Below are positions 51,758 through 60,479 of a DNA stretch of 64,000 nt, piece by piece. Position 1 is the stretch's first letter; every line of letters begins with the position of its first letter. Both the position numbers and the translations under genes were made by a program. The notes under the pieces were generated by a model. The model did no database searches and was not told where the DNA came from. It saw nothing but the letters and a program-made list of their open reading frames with translations. Source of the stretch: Catenovulum sp052056295 (GTDB taxonomy: Bacteria; Pseudomonadota; Gammaproteobacteria; Enterobacterales; Alteromonadaceae); contig NZ_CP182493.1 in the NCBI RefSeq assembly GCF_052056295.1, forward strand, positions 1,922,001 to 1,986,000. The letters are read 5' to 3'.

Positions 51758-52792
51758 ATGCAACAGCATACTGAACTCTATTTTAGTTTTTTTATGTTTG
51801 GCTCCAATTTTTCGATTGAAGACCAAAACTTTTTAGACCAATCCATGGAGCATATTCAAAAGCTAGTTGATATGGGTTATACAGGTTTTGAGTTTCATCC
51901 CGGTCGAGAAGACACCACAGCATATGCTTTTCCAACATATGCAGATGAACTCAACGCTTATATCGCCTTTCGACAACGCATGGATGATGCAGGTTTTGCC
52001 AACATCAAGGTTGCAACCAATGTAGGTGCAACACCTGATTGTGATCCAAGCTCATCCAACCCAGCAATACGTGCAGCAGGCATTGAATACCTAAAATCCC
52101 GCATAGATATCACTGCCGCTTTAGGTGGTGAAATAATGATGGGGCCTATGGTTATTCCGTACGGCGGGTATGTATTTAGCGCACCCAATGGTCAGCCAGT
52201 TTGGAGCGACAAACTACAAGACGAACTAGAGCTGAGATACGCCAATGCCCAAGCTTGTTTTGTTGAACTTGGAAAATACGCGCAAACCAAAGGGGTGAAA
52301 CTGGCAATTGAACCCATAAGCCATTGGGAAACACCAGGGCCAAACAAACTTGCACAACTCATATCATTTTTAAATGGTATTGAAGACCCAACTGTTGGTG
52401 TTGTATTAGACAGTGCGCAAGAAACCTTAGACGGTGACGGCCCTGAACTATATAAACAACAAATTAAACATATAGCCGACCAAGGCCGTTTGCATTATGC
52501 CCAAGCCTCACCACCGGATAGAGGTGAACTAGTCAATAGCTGGTTACCTTGGGAAGGCATATTCACCCCAATATTAGAAAGATTCAACGGCCCATTTGCA
52601 GTAGAGATATTTAACGCAGTTGGCGCTTTTGATAATGGCCTGCGTCTAACTCGGCGCAAATATTGGATACCAGGTGTGGATGAGCCAAACGAATACCCAG
52701 ACGCCTACCAAGTCGCCCAACAAGCTTATGAAATAACCCAATGTAAGTTAAATAACATTAGGTTGGCTGTTGGGGATAAGGTTAAAAACTGA
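51758..52792 (+). CDS. Sugar-isomerase/epimerase-like TIM-barrel protein
   Basis: A 344-aa protein of the AP-endonuclease-2/xylose-isomerase superfamily. The signs are GYTGFEFHPGR, GGEIMMGPMVIPYGGYVFS, VKLAIEPISHWETPG, VGVVLDSAQETLDGDG and GPFAVEIFNAVGA, which place Glu, Asp/Ser, His and Glu at the usual metal sites. It is longer than IolI and resembles sugar 3-epimerases or the lyase-like TIM barrels of oxidised-glycoside pathways; the reaction is not certain. AGGAG lies 9 bp before the ATG. It is the last gene of the operon, followed by a terminator. Confidence 0.72.
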   Translation: MQQHTELYFSFFMFGSNFSIEDQNFLDQSMEHIQKLVDMGYTGFEFHPGREDTTAYAFPTYADELNAYIAFRQRMDDAGFANIKVATNVGATPDCDPSSSNPAIRAAGIEYLKSRIDITAALGGEIMMGPMVIPYGGYVFSAPNGQPVWSDKLQDELELRYANAQACFVELGKYAQTKGVKLAIEPISHWETPGPNKLAQLISFLNGIEDPTVGVVLDSAQETLDGDGPELYKQQIKHIADQGRLHYAQASPPDRGELVNSWLPWEGIFTPILERFNGPFAVEIFNAVGAFDNGLRLTRRKYWIPGVDEPNEYPDAYQVAQQAYEITQCKLNNIRLAVGDKVKN

Positions 52793-52802
52793 TTACCGAT
52801 TG

Positions 52803-52821
52803 AAGGGGCTTTGCCCCTTTT
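52803..52821 (+). terminator. Rho-independent terminator after the GMC operon
   Basis: AAGGGGC, TTT, GCCCCTT with a trailing TT, a compact 7-bp stem 11 bp after the last stop of the operon. Confidence 0.85.
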
Positions 52822-52870
52822 ACACACTTGGAAGTGAGTTGATACACCAATAATTCGTATAACCCACAAC

Positions 52871-52904
52871 AAATGAGACTTTTTAAAAGCTATCTGCGAA
52901 TTTA
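52871..52904 (+). repeat. 34-bp dispersed repeat, copy 2
   Basis: Matches copy 1 (39805-39838) at 31 of 34 positions. It lies 50 bp after the GMC-operon terminator. From its ATG at 52873 the frame encodes MRLFKSYLRIYLMSNKLQKF and ends soon after, so it could be a fragment of a coding sequence or a short peptide. The rest of the 269-bp gap holds the promoter of the next gene. Confidence 0.6.
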
Positions 52905-53061
52905 TCTTATGTCTAATAAACTGCAAAAGTTTAATACTTAAATCATTCTAATCTGCGGCAGTAACACAGCCATTGTTTACGGAAAGACCTTTAGATAAAA
53001 CAAATCCGACTATACTGACTAGATAGTCAATTAATAACCAGTTACAGCACTTAGGTGATTT

Positions 53062-53961
53062 ATGCACAAGTACCTTTTAATTTTACTGCTAGCTTTAACC
53101 AGCCACAGTGTCGTCAGCAAAGAATACATGCTCTTCTTTTTGGGGGGCCAATCAAATATGGATGGCTACGGCTACAATTCAGAGCTGCCAAACGAGCTAG
53201 TGAAAGAACAAAATGTGATGATTTTTCATGGTAATGGCGTTTTGGACAATCAAAAAAATGGTGGTATCGGGTTATGGACAAAAATGAAACCAGGTCACGG
53301 TACTGGTTTTAAAAATGATGGAAACAAGAATTTTTATACAGATAGATTTGGCGCTGAGCTCACTTTCGCCGCCCAGTTAACAGCCGCATTTCCAAACAAA
53401 AATATAGCTATTATCAAGTATTCAGTTGGAGGCACAGGGATACACATCAACACAGGTTTTGGCAACTGGTCGCCTGACTTTAGACAAGGCCAAGGGCTTA
53501 ACCAATACGATTTTGCGTTAAACACTATTAACAATGCTTATAGTGACCGCGATATTGATAATGATGGTAAACCAGATAGATTAATTCCCGCTGGTATCAT
53601 TTGGATGCAAGGCGAAGCAGATGCACACACAAGCTCAGAGTCAGCTAAAGCGTATCTACATAATTTAACAAGATTAATGTCACTATTAAGAGCGGCATTG
53701 CGAAAAGACGATATTCCCATCGTCATAGGAAAAATTACCGATTCTCAATTAGGTGAAGAGGACATAATGCCTTATATCAAGATTGTTCATCAAGCCCAAC
53801 AAGCTTTTGTTGAACAAGACATTTGTGCTGCATATATGACCAACACCCAAAACTATGCATATAGCGCAAAAGACCCTTGGCATTACCTAACTCCAGGTTA
53901 TATCGCTATGGGCAAAGACTTTGCCAATTCGTATATCTCGCTTAGTAAAAAATGTAACTAG
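53062..53961 (+). CDS. Secreted SASA/CE6-type carbohydrate acetylesterase
   Basis: A 299-aa SGNH-type hydrolase. The signal peptide ends near residue 19 (SVVS|K). The nucleophile S31 lies in LGGQSNMDGYG, SVGGTGI and GIIWMQGEADAHT are the oxyanion-hole blocks, and DPWHYLTPGY near the C-terminus carries the D271/H274 pair. It belongs to the sialate O-acetylesterase-like PF03629 group, which includes CE6 acetylxylan esterases. It should remove acetyl groups from polysaccharide or glycan. AGGTGA lies 5 bp before the ATG. It is convergent with the AraC gene and has no operon partner. Confidence 0.85.
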   Translation: MHKYLLILLLALTSHSVVSKEYMLFFLGGQSNMDGYGYNSELPNELVKEQNVMIFHGNGVLDNQKNGGIGLWTKMKPGHGTGFKNDGNKNFYTDRFGAELTFAAQLTAAFPNKNIAIIKYSVGGTGIHINTGFGNWSPDFRQGQGLNQYDFALNTINNAYSDRDIDNDGKPDRLIPAGIIWMQGEADAHTSSESAKAYLHNLTRLMSLLRAALRKDDIPIVIGKITDSQLGEEDIMPYIKIVHQAQQAFVEQDICAAYMTNTQNYAYSAKDPWHYLTPGYIAMGKDFANSYISLSKKCN

Positions 53962-53982
53962 TGGGCAATACACGAATAGGCT

Positions 53983-54852
53983 TTAATTTTCCACCAGCCC
54001 CCTATACTGGCTCGGTGATACTTTCATCCATTGTTTAAAACGAGTGGAAAAATTAAACGGGTTGTCGTAACCAACTAAATCAGCAATTTGTTGAATTGAT
54101 AACTGGGTGGTTTTTAATAACAACCCAGCTTTTTGCATGCGTATTTGGGTTATTTTTTGTAGTGGTGAACAAGCAAAAGTTTGCTGGCATAATCTAAATA
54201 AATGCGCGCGCGAATAATTACACTGCTGGCACATGCGCTCTACAGTCCACTTTTGTTCAGGTTGCAACGCCACTTGCCTAAACAAAGCTTGTACACGTTT
54301 TACGTTTAAATCGACCACTTCGTCTAATTGCTGCAACTGACGCTTTAATAAAATATAAATTTGCTGCGCATAAGTTTGATGCATTTGTTGCGACAGCACA
54401 TCATCGGCAAAACGCTCCTGCAACATGCCTTGCAAAATTTTCACGCATTGCTGACCTACATCGTCGTAAATTGCAGTTGATGAGCGAATTAACTTAATTT
54501 GCTGAGGGAATGATTGCCAAAAACCACCTGCGGGTAAAATAAACCAGACAGTTTGCCAGCCTTGATGCAAACAAGCTTTAAAATTGAACGGGCTACCAGC
54601 AGGGATAAACAAAGCGTCACCTGTGTTTATATAGTCAAATTCGGGATAGTCTGCATGCCATACCCCACGGCCTTTCACAGTAAATACAACCAAATGCTGT
54701 TGTGGCAAAGTGCGCGCTACATGGTAGTCGCCTTCCAATACTGACAAACCGCCCATATAAATTTGCCAGCTTTTTAACGCAGCAAATTCATCGTCCGCTA
54801 AATAATGTTCTACGCAGCGCTGACCAAGCTGAATAATATCGCCATTTTGCAT
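53983..54852 (-). CDS. AraC-family transcriptional regulator
   Basis: A 289-aa regulator. The N-terminal cupin (about 20-130) includes HLVVFTVKGRGVWHADYPEFDYINTGDALFIPAGSPFNF, typical of sugar-sensing AraC proteins. The C-terminal two-helix domain (about 185-285) has WTVERMCQQCNYSRAHLFRLCQQTFACSPLQKITQIRMQKAGLLLKTTQLSIQQIADLVGYDNPFNFSTRFKQWMKVSPSQYR. It probably activates carbohydrate genes nearby, such as the GNAT/DUF5916/GH13 set starting 148 bp away in the opposite direction, or the esterase. No target site could be identified. Confidence 0.88.
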   Translation of the reverse strand: MQNGDIIQLGQRCVEHYLADDEFAALKSWQIYMGGLSVLEGDYHVARTLPQQHLVVFTVKGRGVWHADYPEFDYINTGDALFIPAGSPFNFKACLHQGWQTVWFILPAGGFWQSFPQQIKLIRSSTAIYDDVGQQCVKILQGMLQERFADDVLSQQMHQTYAQQIYILLKRQLQQLDEVVDLNVKRVQALFRQVALQPEQKWTVERMCQQCNYSRAHLFRLCQQTFACSPLQKITQIRMQKAGLLLKTTQLSIQQIADLVGYDNPFNFSTRFKQWMKVSPSQYRGLVEN

Positions 54853-54999
54853 CTAACCATTCCCACTTTGTTGTGTAGAAAGAATGATACCAATTCAAAG
54901 GCATTAGATAACTAACAAGATGGGCTGCTGCATTCGTATTCAATAACATAGTTGCAACATATAAAAGTAGAATTGTATGTCCAAACTGGAAAACACCTT

Positions 55000-55587
55000 A
55001 TGCACGCAACCATATTTAGCAATCAACAAGGCGAACGTTTTGTATTTCGCCAACTACATCAACAGGACACTGTTGAGCTAGCGCATTTTTTTGCCGGCTT
55101 GTCTGATGCAACGCGCAGTCGTTATGCACCACATCCAATGACTGCGGCGTATGCACATACTTTATGCTCTGACGAAAAGTTGATATCCACTCGATATGTA
55201 ATCTGTACAGCCAAACATAACAAAATTATTGGTTATCTGATTTTGGATAATTATTCAGCCGAGTCTTATCCAGAAGACGCAGCTCGCTACCAAAATTACC
55301 AACTCACCTTAAGCGCCAACAGCAAGGTATTTGCCCCTTGCATTACGGACGATTATCAAAGCAAAAACATCGCCAGTGCGGTTATGCCAGCACTTATTCA
55401 GCAAGCTCAATTGTTAGGTACAGATCAGATAATTTTAATGGGCGGAACACAAAAAACTAACGTTCAAGCCGTACGTTTTTACCAAAAAGCGGGTTTTCTT
55501 GAGCTCGGTCAATTCACCACTTTAGACAAAAATCAGCAGCCACTGGACAACCTTGATATGGCATTAACCTTAGCGGTAAGAGACTAA
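55000..55587 (+). CDS. GNAT-family acetyltransferase
   Basis: A 195-aa N-acetyltransferase. Typical GNAT motifs are FRQLHQQDTVELAHFFAGLSDATRSRYAPHP at the N-terminus, YVICTAKHNKIIGYLILDNYS (beta-4), VFAPCITDDYQSKNIASAVMPALIQQAQLLGTDQIILMGGTQKTNVQAVRFYQKAGF (acetyl-CoA loop and beta-5 to alpha-4). The loop normally Q/RxxGxG/A is degenerate (QSKNIA), so cofactor affinity may be altered. The ATG at 55000 has GGA 10 bp upstream; the longer TTG frame from 54952 lacks support. It ends 6 bp before the DUF5916 gene, so the two are probably co-transcribed, although the functions look unrelated. Confidence 0.82.
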   Translation: MHATIFSNQQGERFVFRQLHQQDTVELAHFFAGLSDATRSRYAPHPMTAAYAHTLCSDEKLISTRYVICTAKHNKIIGYLILDNYSAESYPEDAARYQNYQLTLSANSKVFAPCITDDYQSKNIASAVMPALIQQAQLLGTDQIILMGGTQKTNVQAVRFYQKAGFLELGQFTTLDKNQQPLDNLDMALTLAVRD

Positions 55588-55593
55588 TTTTTC

Positions 55594-57795
55594 ATGTATC
55601 AAAAACTAATAAAAACAATCACTTTAATCTTAGCTGCTGGCGTGTTTAGTACATCAGCTATTGCCAATACAATCAGCATCCCAAACTTGTCTGAGCAAAT
55701 AGTATTGGACGGTCAATTAAACGAAAGTGTTTGGCAACAAGCCGCCGTGTTTCAACTAAATTATGTAACTTTTCCGTACGACAATACGCAAGCGCCAGTA
55801 ACAACCACAGCATATGTATTTCATGATGCACATTATTTATATGTGGGTTTTAAAGCCAATGATCCCAACCCAGCACAAATTCGTTCGCATTTAAAAGACA
55901 GAGATCTTGTTTGGGATGACGATTTAGTTGGATTTAAACTCGATACCTACAACAATGCTAAATTTGCTTATCAGTTTTTTGTTAACCCAGATTCAGTGCA
56001 AATTGATTCATTAGAAAACGAATTTGATAAATCAACAGCAGATGACTGGAATGCTATTTGGCAAGCAAAAACCCAGCTAACAGAGTTAGGATATAGCGCA
56101 GAATTTAAAATCCCATTTGATCAGCTGAGTTTTGCCGACAGCAAGCAACTGAAAAACTGGCAAATAGAGTTTATTCGTAAATACCCGCGCAACGTTCACT
56201 ATCAAATATCCAATGTTAAAAAAGACAAAAACCAAGAATGTGTATTGTGCCAAATGCAAAGTATCAGCGGTTTTGAACAAGCAACCACTGCCAGCCAATT
56301 TTTATTTACCCCAACTCTTTCGGCGATCAGCCAAAAGCAGCGCCAACGCTTCGACCCAGAGCAATGGCAGTCAGACGATCAAGTAGAAATTGGCGCAGAT
56401 TTAAACTGGCAAATTAGCTCGAACAGCAGATTAACCGCGACGATTAATCCAGATTTTTCACAAGTGGAAGCAGACAGCGCGCAGCTAGATATCAACAGTA
56501 CATACGCCTTGTATTTTGATGAAAAACGCCGTTTTTTTGTTGAAAACAGCGACCAATTCGGCAGCTTATTTAATTTATTGCATACACGTAACATTGCCAA
56601 ACCAGAAGCTGGGGTTAAGTTTGTCAGCCGCAGTCAACAACATAGTTTTGCCACACTGTTAACTAACGACGAATCAACTTTGGTTCAGCTACCCGGCACC
56701 TTGGGTTCAAGCATTGTTGAATACCAACAAAAAAGCACTAACGCCGCGGCTCGTTATCGCTTTGATAGCAGCGAAGATTTTAGCATAGGTGCATTTGCAA
56801 CCTCACGACAAAGCGATGATTACCATAACCACGTAGTAGCGCTAGACAGCAAATATAGCTTAACCGACAGCACCACAATTGAAGGGCAATTTGTTTGGTC
56901 TGACACTCAGTATCCAGATGTTTTTGAGCAAACCTCACCGGGCAGTGGCGAAGCTTGGCAAATCAAGCTTAATCATAATCAGCGCAACTTTTGGTTTAAT
57001 GCAGAGTACCAACAAGTCGCAGAAGATTTTCGTGCCGATTTAGGCCAAGTAAACAGTGTTAATCGTAAATATCAAAAAGTACGAGCGGGTTACGTTGAGT
57101 ATTTTGCCAACTCAGCTTGGAGCCAGTTTGAATTTTGGGCGGGCGGCGAAAAGAAAAGCACGCTCGATAACCAGCCAATTGAAGACAATGTTGAAATTCA
57201 ATTTAACTTTAAAGGCCCTAAACAATCGCGCATTAGCACAGGTGCGGGCATTCAACACAAAGTCGGGCGATATTTAGACCAAGGTATGTTTAATACCAAT
57301 TTTGCCTTCTTTTATGGCGAAATGAACCTAACCCCAAGTGTATTTAGCAGCGTACTTTTGCTGCGAGCCAATGCAGTCGACTATTTTAATAATCGCCAAG
57401 GCGACAAATGGCAAGTACAGCCAATTGTGAAGTGGAATGTAAACAAACACCTCAACATTCAACTCACTCATACATACGAAAATATGGACTCTGGCAGTAA
57501 CGACTTATACCTAGTGAACTTGTCGGATTTACGCGTTAGCTACCAATATAACCACAGCCATAAAAGCAAACTGTCGGTGGTTTACAACAACCTCAAACAA
57601 AATATTCAGCAACAAGAGTTCAATTATCTACAGCACAATCAATCAGTGTCAGCTAAATTTATTCATAGCTGGAGATTTGATGCATTTACCGCAGCGCACT
57701 TTGGTTTTTCAATCAATATGCTGGATGACTCTGTATTACAAGGTTTTACCACCCAGCAAAAAGCTGCATTTTTTAAAGTGAGTTACACTTTTTAG
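55594..57795 (+). CDS. CBM9-like / DUF5916 outer-membrane protein
   Basis: A 733-aa outer-membrane protein. Signal peptide to about residue 24 (AIA|N). Residues about 30-215 form a CBM9-like domain (ISIPNLSEQIVLDGQLNESVWQQAA, TTAYVFHDAHYLYVGFKANDP, VGFKLDTYNNAKFAYQFFVNPD), a beta-sandwich that often binds sugars. The rest (about 230-733) is a DUF5916 beta barrel, with FSQVEADSAQLDINSTYALYFDEKRRFFVEN and the terminal FFKVSYTF with a final Phe for Bam assembly. Such proteins commonly accompany glycan-use genes. It is followed 10 bp later by a secreted GH13 amylase, so it may present or pass starch fragments across the outer membrane; this is inference. Confidence 0.82.
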   Translation: MYQKLIKTITLILAAGVFSTSAIANTISIPNLSEQIVLDGQLNESVWQQAAVFQLNYVTFPYDNTQAPVTTTAYVFHDAHYLYVGFKANDPNPAQIRSHLKDRDLVWDDDLVGFKLDTYNNAKFAYQFFVNPDSVQIDSLENEFDKSTADDWNAIWQAKTQLTELGYSAEFKIPFDQLSFADSKQLKNWQIEFIRKYPRNVHYQISNVKKDKNQECVLCQMQSISGFEQATTASQFLFTPTLSAISQKQRQRFDPEQWQSDDQVEIGADLNWQISSNSRLTATINPDFSQVEADSAQLDINSTYALYFDEKRRFFVENSDQFGSLFNLLHTRNIAKPEAGVKFVSRSQQHSFATLLTNDESTLVQLPGTLGSSIVEYQQKSTNAAARYRFDSSEDFSIGAFATSRQSDDYHNHVVALDSKYSLTDSTTIEGQFVWSDTQYPDVFEQTSPGSGEAWQIKLNHNQRNFWFNAEYQQVAEDFRADLGQVNSVNRKYQKVRAGYVEYFANSAWSQFEFWAGGEKKSTLDNQPIEDNVEIQFNFKGPKQSRISTGAGIQHKVGRYLDQGMFNTNFAFFYGEMNLTPSVFSSVLLLRANAVDYFNNRQGDKWQVQPIVKWNVNKHLNIQLTHTYENMDSGSNDLYLVNLSDLRVSYQYNHSHKSKLSVVYNNLKQNIQQQEFNYLQHNQSVSAKFIHSWRFDAFTAAHFGFSINMLDDSVLQGFTTQQKAAFFKVSYTF

Positions 57796-57805
57796 GATTT
57801 AACCC

Positions 57806-60406
57806 ATGCCCTTAATCAATAAAAACAGACTAACAACCTTAAGCATAACAAGTTTGTTAACTCTAACTTGCAGCAGTTTTGCCAACGAACAACTTGGGCC
57901 ATTGCATGTGCCCTCACCTGACTGGCGTGAACAAGTGATCTATTTTTTGATGATTGACAGATTTAACGACGGTAACCCAACAAACAATGATCAAGGCGTT
58001 GGTGTTTATCAACCGGGGGCTGCAAGTAAATACAACGGTGGTGATATTCAAGGTATTACTCAGCAACTCGATTATTTACAAAACTTAGGCATAACCGCCG
58101 TGTGGACAACCCCACATGTTGCCAACCAATGGTACGACCCAATTGCGCAGTACTGGGGTTATCACGGTTATTGGGCGCGCGACTTTGATAAAGTCGACGA
58201 ACACTATGGTACTTTGACCGATTACCAAAATTTATCACGTAGTTTGCACAAACGTGGCATGTACTTAATTCAAGATATTGTGGTTAATCACACAGGTAAT
58301 TTCTTTACTTATCAAGGTGAATACAACCCAAATAACCCACAACAAAACTTTGTGCTTAATCAACAATCTATTCCTACGGCTAAACCTGAACAGTTCCCGT
58401 TTAATTTGAATAACGCATTACTCGATAGTGAATTTAAGCAAAACATTTACCATTGGACACCGGCTATTAGCTCGGTGAACGACCCCTACCAAGTTAAACA
58501 TTATCAGTCTGCCGATTTAGACGACTTAAATACCCAAAACCCACATGTGCGTCACGCACTAAAACAAAGTTATGGTGACTGGGTAAAAAATGCAGGCGTT
58601 GATGCTTTTAGAATAGACACAGCCAAATATGTAGACGCCGAATTTTATAACGACTTTATTCACGCTGATGACGGAGTAAAAGCCATTGCCAAAACCACAG
58701 GGCGCGATGATTTTTTTACCTTTGGCGAAATATTTAATACGTCACTGCCCTACCAAGATGATGGTGAACAAACAATCAAAAAATACTTAAGCGACGACAC
58801 AACAAAACGTATCGACGCACCAATTAACTTTCCACTCTACAAAGAAATTGAAAACATTTTTGCCGGAGGTAAACCAACCGCGCAACTCAGTTACCGTTTA
58901 GCGCTTGCGCAAAAAGTTTATGCAGACACTGGCAAGTTAGTGAATTTTATCGACAATCATGACGTAGTGCGTTTTTTACAAGCTGGTAATATCGACGGAT
59001 TTAAACAAGCTTATGTTTTATTGTTTACCACGCCGGGTATTCCAGTTATTTACCAAGGTGATGAACAAGCACACGTGCTTGCGCGCCAAACCATGTTTGC
59101 TGGTGGCTATGGCTCAGAAGTCAGCCAATTTAATCCCAACTCTGAAATGTATAAACACATTCAAACTTTGGCAAAATTACGTAATCAGTCGAAAGTATTT
59201 ACCCATGGCAAGTTGAACATATTAGCTGATAGCGAATTTGGTGCGGGTGTATTTGCTTACCAACAAAGTTATCAAGGTCAATCGGCTTATGTGTTGATGA
59301 ATACTGCCAATGAGCCAGTATTACTCAGCCAAATCAATACCTCGTTAAACCCTCAAACACAGGCAAAACTGCTGTTTAGTTTAAATTTAACCAAAGCCGA
59401 ATCTTTAACTAATAGTCAAGGTTTTACCGGAGTATTACCAGCGCGCTCGGTCGCTGTTTTTTACGCAGAAAAAGGCGTAACAGCCAATAAACAGACTAAA
59501 CAAAACAAGCAGAATAATTGGATAACAAGCAACAAAATTGCCAAAGAGTTTGTTAATCAAAACCAAGCTAGCATCAGTGGTCAAGTGAGCCAAGCGAATG
59601 CAAAATTGTTGCGCGTAATAGACGGCCGTTTAAGTAATGCCAAAGCATTTACCGCAGATAAAAATGGAGCTTGGCAAGTTGACCTACCAGTGAATGATTT
59701 AGGCAGTTACCCACATTCTGTTGAAATATATTCACCAGAATTGAATATCAGCAGCGAAAAGCAGTTATATAAGGTTAGTTATCAACAAGGCAAACAAATC
59801 ACCCAACAAGATCCAACTGGGGATGACAAAGGGTCAGCCAATCAATACCAATTAGCCGGTTATCAACAAAATGCCTGTTATCTGGATATTCAATCGGCCA
59901 GCGCTAAATACGCAGGTAAGAACTTACAACTAACACTCACTATGTGTGATATCTCGACTGATTGGGCGCCACCAAATGGTATGGATCACCTAGCCTTAAC
60001 TGTGTTTATTGATTTAGCTAATAAAACAGGCGCTACCGCACTACCCAAATTAAATGCAACTATGCCAGCCGGATTAAATTGGAATTTAGCTAATAGTCTA
60101 TTCGGTTGGGGCAATTATATTTTTACCAATACAGGTTCGTCGGCAGAGCAAGATGGTGAAAAGTTTAGTTACGCGCCAGACATTCAAGTAGATAAACAAG
60201 CAAAAACCATTACCTTAACCTATCGCGGCGAGTTTTTAGATGTTGAGCAATGGCAAGGTAGTCGCATTTATGTAACTACTTGGGATAAAGATGAAAAAGG
60301 CGAATATCGCCAAGTATCAAATCAAGCTTCTGAGTGGAGTTTTAGCCTAAAAACAGCTTCAGAAGTTAAAAGCAAAATAGCCGACGATATATTGCTTAAG
60401 TTGTAA
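57806..60406 (+). CDS. Secreted GH13 alpha-amylase with glucodextranase-type C-terminal domain
   Basis: An 866-aa secreted enzyme. The signal peptide ends near residue 27. The GH13 barrel spans about 40-560, with DIVVNHTG (157-164), GVDAFRIDTAKY (D271 nucleophile), FGEIF (E308 acid/base) and FIDNHD (D386). A beta domain follows, and the last 190 residues (from about 670: QQDPTGDDKGSANQYQLAGYQQ, MCDISTDWAPPNGMDHLALTVFIDL) match the C-terminal binding domain of glucodextranase/amylopullulanase. It should hydrolyse starch-like alpha-glucans outside the cell. AGGA lies 9 bp before the ATG. It forms an operon with the DUF5916 gene. Confidence 0.9.
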   Translation: MPLINKNRLTTLSITSLLTLTCSSFANEQLGPLHVPSPDWREQVIYFLMIDRFNDGNPTNNDQGVGVYQPGAASKYNGGDIQGITQQLDYLQNLGITAVWTTPHVANQWYDPIAQYWGYHGYWARDFDKVDEHYGTLTDYQNLSRSLHKRGMYLIQDIVVNHTGNFFTYQGEYNPNNPQQNFVLNQQSIPTAKPEQFPFNLNNALLDSEFKQNIYHWTPAISSVNDPYQVKHYQSADLDDLNTQNPHVRHALKQSYGDWVKNAGVDAFRIDTAKYVDAEFYNDFIHADDGVKAIAKTTGRDDFFTFGEIFNTSLPYQDDGEQTIKKYLSDDTTKRIDAPINFPLYKEIENIFAGGKPTAQLSYRLALAQKVYADTGKLVNFIDNHDVVRFLQAGNIDGFKQAYVLLFTTPGIPVIYQGDEQAHVLARQTMFAGGYGSEVSQFNPNSEMYKHIQTLAKLRNQSKVFTHGKLNILADSEFGAGVFAYQQSYQGQSAYVLMNTANEPVLLSQINTSLNPQTQAKLLFSLNLTKAESLTNSQGFTGVLPARSVAVFYAEKGVTANKQTKQNKQNNWITSNKIAKEFVNQNQASISGQVSQANAKLLRVIDGRLSNAKAFTADKNGAWQVDLPVNDLGSYPHSVEIYSPELNISSEKQLYKVSYQQGKQITQQDPTGDDKGSANQYQLAGYQQNACYLDIQSASAKYAGKNLQLTLTMCDISTDWAPPNGMDHLALTVFIDLANKTGATALPKLNATMPAGLNWNLANSLFGWGNYIFTNTGSSAEQDGEKFSYAPDIQVDKQAKTITLTYRGEFLDVEQWQGSRIYVTTWDKDEKGEYRQVSNQASEWSFSLKTASEVKSKIADDILLKL

Positions 60407-60479
60407 TTTTATCGTGATTTAGCTCTACAAGCATAACAAGTGCTACACTTTGCTCAGAACGCAAATTGAAGGACTTATT

